NCBI GenBank assembly: GCA_023053575.1
Contig: JAKZAP010000006.1
Location: 18,423,280 to 18,487,279 of the forward strand
Direction: 5' to 3'
Length of the DNA: 64,000 nt
From: Branchinecta lynchi
Taxonomy: Eukaryota; Arthropoda; Branchiopoda; Anostraca; Branchinectidae
In this document: piece by piece, positions 61,401 through 64,000 of the stretch
Layout: every line of letters begins with the position of its first letter
How positions within the stretch are numbered: the first letter of the stretch is position 1
Translations under genes and position numbers: made by a program
The notes under the pieces: model-generated
The model's database searches: none
What the model was told of the DNA's origin: nothing
Seen by the model: only the letters and a program-made list of their open reading frames with translations

Positions 61401-61996
61401 ACTCATTCAGACGTCACGCGACGTGTATGACGAATCGAGGGGAGACAAAACAAGCACAAATCCACGGCCACGGGGAAGGCTGATCAGAAGTTACTGATGT
61501 TGCCATTTGGTTATTCAGGAATGGTCTTAAATGTTCCGAGTGGGTGGGATAAAGTATGAAAGGACCATTTCTCATGTCATGTGTGCTTCAGTGTCAAAAA
61601 TATTACATCTCTAATCCTCACTGCCCAGGTAGAACACGTGCGGGAATAGAAGAAATTCCCGAAGAGACAGACTGGCCTTGTTTTTTCGACATCTATCTTC
61701 TGTTTCAGCCTTACGACGAACTTGAGCCGCGGCAGCCCGAAGAGGAAGATGAAGTAGACACGGGGAACGCTACCTACGCGCCTCCGTACAAGCTGACGAA
61801 CGGCGTTGGGTTCTCTACAAGCGACTCGAGTGATTCGCCGCTTGACGATCTGGAGCGTGGAGGTCTCTCTGGGTCACCACGTCGGACATACGGCACCGAC
61901 TCGCCAAGCGGATTAACAAGCTCGGAAGAGGTCGGAACGAGTGTTACATTCCGGGCGGGTGGTGGACTAGAAAATCCTCTCTATCAGAACTACTAG
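37261..61996 (+). CDS. TMEM63: TMEM63 / CSC1-like mechanosensitive cation channel (13 exons, 850 aa)
   Basis: Thirteen exons join in phase to 850 codons, close to the usual length of about 800. The N-terminus is extracellular, with NST (19-21) and NKT (45-47) glycosylation sites, and TM0 spans residues 58-79. HYLSFQRH and TM1-2 follow (about 155-240), then the RRM-like cytosolic PHM7_cyt region (about 245-430). The RSN1_7TM core (about 445-750) carries [33 protein letters not shown] and DRYNIYFAY. The tail is acidic and Ser-rich, ending with NPLY (844-847). Family knowledge: OSCA/TMEM63 proteins are stretch- or osmotically gated cation channels of the plasma and endolysosomal membranes. The exon 1 frame is open back to its acceptor at 37,236, so translation may start in an earlier exon that I cannot place. 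Introns reach about 5.1 kb. Confidence 0.93.
37780..38780. repeat. GATAACTCTCGAAG/CCGGACAA repeat element, intron 1 copy
   Basis: It begins near TTTTTGGGACTTAAAACG, followed by CACGATAACTCTCGAAGAA, AACTTGGTGTGAGGATTC and TTTAGGGGTGGTGGAG. Three to four modules with CCGGACAAGTAGTTCGCCC follow. It closes with CCGATTGTCTGGGTG and TTTTTGGGATCCGATTGAG. It spans most of intron 1 left of exon 2. Confidence 0.7.
38893..38975 (+). CDS. TMEM63: TMEM63 exon 2
   Basis: Acceptor TTCTAG, donor GTTAGT, 83 nt, phase 0 to 2. It encodes the end of TM0 ([11 protein letters not shown]) and the YGRIGLI segment conserved in TMEM63. Confidence 0.9.
39181..39643. repeat. 463-bp near-perfect palindrome in TMEM63 intron 2
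   Basis: The left arm from AGCCTCGTTTTTGTTGCATG pairs with the right arm ending CATGCAACAAAAACGAGGCT. Pairing continues inward through GTGCTGCAGCACTTC to a centre near 39,412 (CGCATCGG loop). A handful of mismatches and a few-base indels interrupt it. It is GC-rich with repeated CTGCAG. Frames of up to 149 codons on both strands are by-products of the symmetry. It would form a long RNA hairpin if transcribed with the gene. Confidence 0.92.
39700..40541. other. Intron 2 remainder, no element seen
   Basis: Apart from the palindrome, this stretch shows no repeated block that I can match. The pyrimidine run before exon 3 is the only functional signal. Confidence 0.4.
40542..40571 (+). CDS. TMEM63: TMEM63 exon 3, 30-nt mini-exon
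   Basis: Acceptor CTTTTAG, donor GTAAGT, phase 2 to 2. It adds ten codons ([10 protein letters not shown] after a split Arg) to the first cytosolic loop. Skipping it keeps the frame (exon 2 AG plus exon 4 A gives Arg), so it can act as a cassette exon. Confidence 0.75.
40739..40870 (+). CDS. TMEM63: TMEM63 exon 4 with GC donor
   Basis: Acceptor TTCCAG, 132 nt, phase 2 to 2. The donor reads AG/GCAAGT, a non-canonical GC with otherwise perfect consensus. It encodes an acidic His/Ser-rich loop ([14 protein letters not shown]) and the amphipathic [10 protein letters not shown] segment. Confidence 0.88.
41398..41760. repeat. CCGGACAA modules, intron 4
   Basis: Three modules of roughly 110-150 bp each carry TTCTTGCCGGACAAA-like, AGTTCACGCGGATTCCGGCC-like and GGAAATT blocks. 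They match those at 22,590-22,800, 38,090-38,400 and 52,540-52,760. Confidence 0.6.
41761..43172. other. Intron 4 remainder
   Basis: No exon or element is recognised. A GAGAGAGAGGGAGAGAGAG microsatellite lies near 42,687, and a C run lies near 43,118-43,128, about 45 bp before exon 5. Confidence 0.4.
43173..43367 (+). CDS. TMEM63: TMEM63 exon 5
   Basis: Acceptor TTTCTAG, donor GTGAGT, 195 nt, phase 2 to 2. It encodes the family hallmark [16 protein letters not shown]1 and the LPVNM motif after it. Confidence 0.95.
43743..44159. mobile_element. TAGTCGCGTTTTTT TIR element in intron 5
   Basis: Termini are TAGTCGCGTTTTTT on the left and AAAAAACGCGACTA on the right, 417 bp apart, with CA next to both. 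Sub-terminal repeats such as GATCGACTG and GCGACAAAAAACGG recur inside. The 169-codon frame across it has no domain. It is a non-autonomous DNA element by structure. Confidence 0.8.
44200..45000. repeat. ATTCGGTA-rich repeat, left part of a LINE-split copy
   Basis: Many GGATTCGGTA and CCCGAATAGG blocks lie at 44,230-44,720, followed by TTTTGGATCCCAAAAAGACG and ATGTTTCCAAAAATAT, where the LINE begins. It continues at 47,218. Confidence 0.7.
45001..47217 (-). mobile_element. CR1/L2-like LINE, 5'-truncated, antisense in TMEM63 intron 5
   Basis: The element reads on the minus strand and ends in an AATAAATAAATATATAAA-type tail at about 45,001-45,020. It carries one 691-codon frame. It is inserted in an ATTCGGTA repeat copy whose two halves flank it. 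A shorter copy of the same family lies at 33,183-33,848. Confidence 0.85.
45142..47217 (-). CDS. LINE reverse transcriptase, 691 codons
   Basis: The order is a pre-RT linker ([18 protein letters not shown] near residue 85), then [30 protein letters not shown] (motif A), [17 protein letters not shown] (motif B) and [12 protein letters not shown] (catalytic YADD), then the thumb and a C-terminal [10 protein letters not shown] block. The catalytic Asp residues of motifs A and C are present and no stop interrupts the frame, so the insertion is fairly young. The upstream apurinic-type endonuclease is missing: an in-frame TAA directly precedes the first ATG. Placed in the Jockey superfamily, near CR1/L2, from motif wording. 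Confidence 0.88.
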   Translation of the reverse strand: MKRSSRETKYYESRRNFGVEVEKSILALDINAIYHCTLPYCTNPSHTNGLGLLYYTLVSILIVSACHTLPLRVGSTNKKRFGMNIIPGWNNHVRPHYEAAKNALLLWVANGRPLGGVFDSARRILHGRFRSALRWCKKNTESLRTSALASSFSSLNFRDFWKKVAKSKNAGPQKMSDRVGSATGPKDIAELWRGHYSTVFSSVASDPKAASARSFSKPWTDPVKQLITAESVARSLSGLSGSKSGGLDGVTTNHVKHGGPTLICLLTLLFNGFLNHSYVPDSLTEVCLVPIPKSNTGDMTSLSNYRPIAMAAVISKIFEKCLFSLISSQINSSHYQFGFKEGSSTEFCVFILKSVVQYFWLFSSPVFACFIDAKAAFDRVNLEKLLDKMDTKGVDRRVIGTLEHWFDVQRFRIKWSGYFSMPFPVLNGVRQGGVLSPLLYNLYVDGLNLRLAQTKVGCFIGGVCFNNLSYADDLVILAPTVAALNHLLSICDEFASANDIVFNTAKTQCMAFIPRGTPLKHIPMALLSGVSLSFVESYKYLGFTVAPSLSDELHVKALSRSLCCRANLLIRKFGKCDPAVRCFLFRAYCTPLYGLAFVQSVSVKCENSLRVLYNNSFRWLLGLSLNCSASGMFVGGGLPSFPELRRRSSLSIQTRILASDNPLLRVLSGPLFRLSLPLWRTWSGEIYTQRT
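47218..47800. repeat. ATTCGGTA-rich repeat, right part of the LINE-split copy
   Basis: It holds CTAGAATCTGCACGGAAATA, GCGGCGCTCGATTTAAT, CCTAGTAGCTGTCTAATC, TAGGATTCGGTATT and a C run at about 47,757-47,769, in the same order as 11,760-12,290 in the arm. This confirms a nested LINE insertion. Confidence 0.7.
47860..48160 (+). mobile_element. LINE 3'-end fragment
   Basis: A short frame (from 47,939) rich in Leu and Ile is followed by TATGGCCCGTGGGCTTTGAA and an AATCTATCTGTCTATTG tail-like run. Comparable 3' ends (TATGGCCCATAGGGCATTTT) occur at 56,330. Family unknown. Confidence 0.35.
48231..48267. repeat. Short perfect hairpin
   Basis: A 12-bp stem, GTAGCATGCAGT and ACTGCATGCTAC, encloses a 13-nt loop. 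It lies about 200 bp before exon 6 and is followed by further CATGCTACTAC-like repeats. Confidence 0.8.
48468..48734 (+). CDS. TMEM63: TMEM63 exon 6
   Basis: The acceptor CCCCAG at 48,467 is fixed by phase; a CACAG upstream would break the frame. It is 267 nt with a GTAAGT donor. It encodes TM2 ([17 protein letters not shown]) and the start of the RRM-like cytosolic domain ([10 protein letters not shown]). Confidence 0.93.
48735..49705. other. Intron 6, first part, no element seen
   Basis: No open frame with a domain and no terminal repeat that I can match is visible here. Confidence 0.35.
49709..49770 (+). other. tRNA-derived SINE-like fragment
   Basis: GGTTAGCTGAACCGTTTGAG, CGTCCGACTCCAGATCG and TTCTTGGTATCC resemble the D-, anticodon- and T-arm order of a tRNA head with A and B boxes degraded. 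It is too diverged to be a working tRNA. Confidence 0.3.
49850..50005 (-). repeat. Dispersed copy of the CCGAATTCGG satellite
   Basis: CACTTCGTATCGATTTCACC, TTAGTCCATTTCATAA and GGTTCTGATTCGTGACCGAA are the reverse complement of blocks in the array at 2,640-3,655. A single unit-length piece sits in TMEM63 intron 6. Confidence 0.7.
50030..50410. repeat. CCGGACAA-type repeat, partial copy
   Basis: TTTTAGAGCTAGTATGCTTC, AAGAGTCGACATTAAATACA and CCGATTGTCTGGATGAACAA match the right half of the element at 37,780-38,780 (blocks at 38,535-38,730). Confidence 0.6.
50510..50580. mobile_element. LINE tail with ATT repeats
   Basis: TATTTATTTAATCTTCTATGG and ATATATTATTATTATTATAA, close to the acceptor of exon 7, look like a LINE 3' end; the body is not recognised. 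Confidence 0.35.
50646..50772 (+). CDS. TMEM63: TMEM63 exon 7
   Basis: Acceptor TTTTAG, donor GTAAGG, 127 nt, phase 2 to 0. It encodes the basic helix of the cytosolic domain and a Cys cluster ([14 protein letters not shown]), a typical TMEM63 feature near this point. Confidence 0.93.
51160..53010. repeat. GATAACTCTCGAAG/CCGGACAA element split by a LINE
   Basis: The left half (51,160-51,515) starts TATTGGGATCCCAAAACG and has GATAACTCTCGAAGCGAATG and CGGGACAACTAGTTTGCCCG. The right half (52,506-53,010) continues with CCGGACAAATAGTTCGCCCG modules, CCAATTGTCTGTATC and TTTTGGGATCCCGTCGAAAC. The middle is a LINE. Confidence 0.7.
51520..52505 (-). mobile_element. CR1-like LINE 3' half in intron 7
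   Basis: The minus strand encodes [18 protein letters not shown] motif B near 52,490, [12 protein letters not shown] (catalytic YADD), [19 protein letters not shown], and after frame breaks [20 protein letters not shown] and [14 protein letters not shown] end blocks. Frames are split (52,410-52,195 and 51,945-51,691), so it is a dead copy. It is nested in the repeat at 51,160-53,010 and opposite in orientation to the copy at 54,000-54,535. Confidence 0.8.
53119..53390 (+). CDS. TMEM63: TMEM63 exon 8
   Basis: Acceptor TTCCAG, donor GTAAGA, 272 nt, phase 0 to 2. It encodes VDALEYY, the [12 protein letters not shown] strand of the RRM-like fold and [14 protein letters not shown], which leads to the 7-TM core. 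LINE copies in opposite orientation lie in both flanking introns. Confidence 0.95.
54000..54535 (+). mobile_element. CR1-like LINE 3' end in intron 8
   Basis: Blocks [30 protein letters not shown], then after a [21 protein letters not shown] and [16 protein letters not shown] match the C-terminal region of the intron 7 LINE. It ends with TAGAGGCGAAAGCC and a T/A-rich tail, about 60 bp before the exon 9 acceptor. Confidence 0.8.
54597..54947 (+). CDS. TMEM63: TMEM63 exon 9
   Basis: Acceptor TTTTAG, donor GTAATA, 351 nt, phase 2 to 2. It encodes TM3, TM4 and TM5 with HWTRS and [14 protein letters not shown]. An old LINE ends only about 60 bp before its acceptor. Confidence 0.95.
55389..55571 (+). 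CDS. TMEM63: TMEM63 exon 10
   Basis: Acceptor TTGCAG, donor GTAGGT, 183 nt, phase 2 to 2. It holds the most conserved block of the family, [14 protein letters not shown], and the pore-lining TM6 region. Confidence 0.95.
55684..55874. mobile_element. 191-bp MITE in intron 10
   Basis: Ends AAGCCGCGTTCAAAAGTATG on the left and GCATACTTTTGAACGGGGC on the right form inverted repeats of about 20 bp with one mismatch. The interior repeats CCTAGGC and GCTTAGCCAGGC-like inverted blocks. There is no coding frame beyond chance. Confidence 0.8.
55975..56400 (+). mobile_element. LINE C-terminal fragment with CCHC knuckle and CATT tail
   Basis: The frame contains [18 protein letters not shown], a C-x2-C-x8-H-x3/4-C arrangement common at the C-terminus of LINE polymerases, then about 50 helical residues to a stop at 56,205. 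The 3' part has TATGGCCCATAGGGCATTTT and a CATTCATTCATTCGTTCATC tail. Confidence 0.6.
56809..56945 (+). CDS. TMEM63: TMEM63 exon 11
   Basis: Acceptor TTCCAG, donor GTGAGT, 137 nt, phase 2 to 1. It encodes [11 protein letters not shown] and a following membrane segment with CPLITPFG. Confidence 0.95.
56946..57639. other. Intron 11, nothing recognised
   Basis: No repeat ends, tandem repeats or extra exons are evident. Confidence 0.4.
57640..57920 (+). CDS. TMEM63: TMEM63 exon 12
   Basis: Acceptor TTTCAG, donor GTAAGT, 281 nt, phase 1 to 0. It encodes [15 protein letters not shown] and the last two membrane segments. Confidence 0.95.
58443..59082. mobile_element. CGTATGGAAATAATTC TIR element, intron 12
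   Basis: Perfect 16-bp terminal repeats, CGTATGGAAATAATTC and GAATTATTTCCATACG, bound a stretch full of CGATTGGAAACAGTTG and GTAAACAACTG-type motifs in both orientations. It is split by a 303-bp insertion of another repeat (58,539-58,841). Confidence 0.85.
58539..58841 (-). repeat. Modular repeat with AGTGCCATAT ends, short nested copy
   Basis: It starts GGCACTCGCCCTTCGGCC then AAGTGCCATATAGCGATTG and ends GCCATATGAGCTCGTAGC then TCTTGTTT. The host motif GTTTACGATTGG flanks both sides. It shows that this family moves as a unit with fixed ends. Confidence 0.8.
59150..59420. mobile_element. CAGCCCAAGCTGAC-family foldback, intron 12
   Basis: It starts CCTTCAGCCCAAGCTGACTG. ATTTGACAATGCAAAAACGG and ATGTCAGCTACATTTTA on the left pair with TAAAATGTAGCTGACGTATC and CGTTTTGCATTGTCAAATAT on the right. 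CCCTTGCCAAGAAGG lies in between. A 40-bp piece of the left arm is duplicated (59,225-59,280). Confidence 0.75.
59425..60540. other. Intron 12, mostly unassigned
   Basis: One MITE remnant lies at about 60,375-60,460 (TCAGCTTATTTTACTACAGC and TTCTTGGCAAGGGTCCTCTT). The rest shows nothing recognisable. Confidence 0.4.
60613..61107. mobile_element. AGGCGTTTTTCCG-family TIR element, intron 12
   Basis: The left end AGGCGTTTTTCCG and right end CGGAAAAAGGCCT are inverted repeats. Inside are GTGTTTCCGCGGTC, GTCGATTTTGTGGCTCG, ACCGCCAAAAAAATAGACA and CACACAACTGTGTCGCGG. The blocks match 25,136-25,560 in reverse. Frames over it are short and unrecognised. Size is about 495 bp. Confidence 0.75.
61709..61996 (+). 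CDS. TMEM63: TMEM63 exon 13 (last)
   Basis: Acceptor TGTTTCAG, 288 nt to TAG, phase 0. It encodes the cytosolic tail: acidic PEEEDEVD, Ser-rich stretches and the terminal NPLYQNY. The open frame extends upstream of the acceptor by chance; the pyrimidine run and family length favour 61,709. Confidence 0.9.
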   Translation, partial: PYDELEPRQPEEEDEVDTGNATYAPPYKLTNGVGFSTSDSSDSPLDDLERGGLSGSPRRTYGTDSPSGLTSSEEVGTSVTFRAGGGLENPLYQNY

Positions 61997-62690
61997 ACCA
62001 AATATAGATCGTGATTCGAATGCGTGTGATGTTTGACTTTGTGAAGTGTGCAAAGATTTATTATTTATTTCACCGGAGCAGTAATTGTATCGATATTGGT
62101 GGTTCAAGTGATTTGTTAAGGGCTATCTATTTTGCACCGACGGCCTTGTTTTACGGCAGCACCAACTCTCAGTAGTGTTGTAAGTCTATTTGTGCTTATA
62201 CTTCTCAAGTGTCTTTCATGTAACGAAGCAGTGGCATAACCAATTGCAACGAGGGCAGTCATACACAAATCCCCATTTTGGAGACAGCGCTCCAGCATTA
62301 GGACCTAATTCCCAGTGCCTAAACTGCTAGAGCCTAATACCCCTTAAAATTTTAATTACACTTGAGTTGGTTTGAGGAGAATTCAAGGATGCCTTGCAGC
62401 TGGTACTGGGTTACCCTTAGGTATGATACAATGTTGAAACACTGTATACAAGCATGTGGTGTGGTGTGGGGGGGGGGGGGGGTTACACTTAGACGGGCTC
62501 CGTGGTCTGTCCCTGGAAATGTTTCCGTGAAGTGGACTCTCGGAACGGACAGGCATAAGCTGTCATCACCTGGTACAATTGAGTAGGCTATTCAGCTAAT
62601 TCTGTACCAAAAATAAGTGATTTCACTTGCAACTCGATAAATACGCTTAGTTAACACAAGTAGGCTACTAACAAATAAAGCAGTCCACAT
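61997..62690 (+). other. TMEM63: TMEM63 3' UTR (probable)
   Basis: AT-rich sequence after the stop. The only clean AATAAA that I see before other features is at 62,674-62,679. A G run of about 14 lies near 62,468-62,481 within it. Confidence 0.5.
62674..62679 (+). terminator. Candidate polyadenylation signal of TMEM63
   Basis: A canonical AATAAA hexamer lies 678 bp after the TAG. Usage cannot be shown from sequence alone. Confidence 0.4.
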
Positions 62691-62699
62691 TCTTTGGTT

Positions 62700-64000
62700 A
62701 ATGCAAAACCCTCTCATTTAGTGTTTTTTTTCTTATTTTTGCGTTCGACCGTGTTTCAACAGCTTTTATGTTTGAGTCTATAAAACAATTTTAAAAAGGA
62801 CCCCCCACCCTACCAATGTCGAGTAGTTGCGCCACTGTAATCCGGTAGTGTGATTTCAGTCGTTCAGCCGACAATACTAGATTAGACGCGTGATTGTGAA
62901 GTTTCTCTCAGCATGTTCATGCACCTCTCTGTTCCTAGTTAAATTTTAATTTCTTTTTGTGCGTGATTGAAAGAATTGGCTCGGCAGAGTGGAAGCTGAT
63001 CGCTTTTTGAGTTGTTGTTATACCTAACGAGTGATGTTGAGTAGAGTTGGGCTCAGATACTAATTCTACGATATATAGAACCCACGTTCCTTAGCAACCG
63101 AATACTCGTCAGAGACGTCAAACGTATTTTAAAAATAACGCCAGGTATGTCTGACAAACCTTTCTCTTATACTGAATTAATTAGTTTGCTGGGAAAAATA
63201 GTCTTGATTAAGTTAAAGCTTAGCCGAGAGCTTAGCACAGTCAAAGCCTTTGAGATTATGAATGATCTAAGTGCCTGTGATCTGTAACGGAGGGAGTTAT
63301 CTCTCCCCGAGTGCTAGTCCTTAAGCACCAATGCCCTCCCATCCTTCCCCGCCTCCGTGCTTGATGTCAAGTGACTTCGCCCAGTCTAAGGACGCCTGGT
63401 TTGCCTTTCTGATAGGTTTTATCTGTTTCATTTTAAGGTCGGAGTTGCGTTACTGCGCATTTACGTTATTTTTAAGTTAGCTTTCTCGTAAGGCCTAGTT
63501 ACGGTTAGTGATTATTAGATTTCCGTGTCGAGCTTAGGTCTGGCTCCCAACTGAGCTGTGTTTTATGATTTGTGAGGCTTCTCGTAATAAGTCGAAGCAA
63601 ATGTCGTTCTTCAGCTTGATAACCGACTGACACGCACCATTAATGACTTCAGGCGGTGTCGGGAGACTATAACCCTGTGCAAATTAGGCCAAACAGCAAT
63701 TTAAAGACCGTCCCGACAGAACTTGTTTTCAAGCGGAATCAGTAATTGATTCCATTTCCCGTTCAGAAATGTTCAGACCTATGAGATGTGTGGACGAATC
63801 AGCTGTCGTTCCACGCCGCCTCCGGACAGGCTCTCGTGGTCCGTTTACACTATGCTGCGGACAAAAGGTCTGGGTCGGCTGCTCGCGGACTGTAATTCCT
63901 GTCACAATTTCAGCACCGCATCATTAGGAAAAGTTGACATTTCAGTTTTAATACGAAAGTGCAGGAAATCTGGTCGGGGAATCTTGAGTGTATCCGCAGC
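62700..64000. other. No gene seen
   Basis: A short frame near 63,220-63,285 is unrecognised. The last 250 bp are GC-richer and could be the edge of an exon or element continuing beyond the window. Confidence 0.35.

Noticed and set aside
61556..61996. A 146-residue protein starting at 61,556
   Set aside because: The first 51 codons are intron sequence open by chance. The TGTTTCAG acceptor at 61,708 and TMEM63 homology place the exon at 61,709.

Overview
This is a eukaryotic, almost certainly invertebrate-animal, genomic window. The evidence is intron-rich genes with GT-AG splice sites, an animal-type TMEM63 channel gene, a vaccinia-related-kinase first exon, and many non-LTR retrotransposon (LINE) fragments and short inverted-repeat DNA elements. 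There are no operons, Shine-Dalgarno sites or bacterial gene families. I cannot name the species. Most of the DNA is repeat-derived.

Left part (1-10.5 kb): a reverse-transcriptase fragment, a 19-bp array of eight units, a satellite with a unit near 190 bp, a modular low-complexity repeat (4.7-6.9 kb) and a foldback (7.5-8.2 kb). These are followed by the first coding exon of a VRK-type kinase on the minus strand (8,970-9,150). A 1.1-kb Harbinger/Tourist-like element with a TAA target duplication lies about 280 bp upstream of that start codon.

Middle part (10.6-34.2 kb): a giant inverted duplication. The left arm is 10,571-17,631, the right arm is 25,941-34,180, and an 8.3-kb spacer separates them. 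The arms are highly similar, and each carries the same chain of five small exons in compatible phases. The right-arm copy is open throughout; the left-arm copy is broken in its last exon. The right arm also carries two LINE insertions missing from the left arm, so the duplication is older than those insertions. The encoded protein is not one I recognise.

Right part (37.2-62.7 kb): a TMEM63 (CSC1-like, OSCA/TMEM63 mechanosensitive channel) gene on the plus strand. I could join 13 coding exons in continuous phase to an 850-residue product. It has a 30-nt in-frame mini-exon, one GC-AG intron, a decayed duplicate of part of exon 1 about 500 bp upstream, and a C-terminal NPxY motif. Its introns hold a 463-bp near-perfect foldback, an antisense LINE with a 691-codon open frame, LINE copies in opposite orientation flanking exon 8, and several short terminal-inverted-repeat (TIR) elements, some nested. 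The last 1.3 kb (62.7-64 kb) shows no gene I can support.
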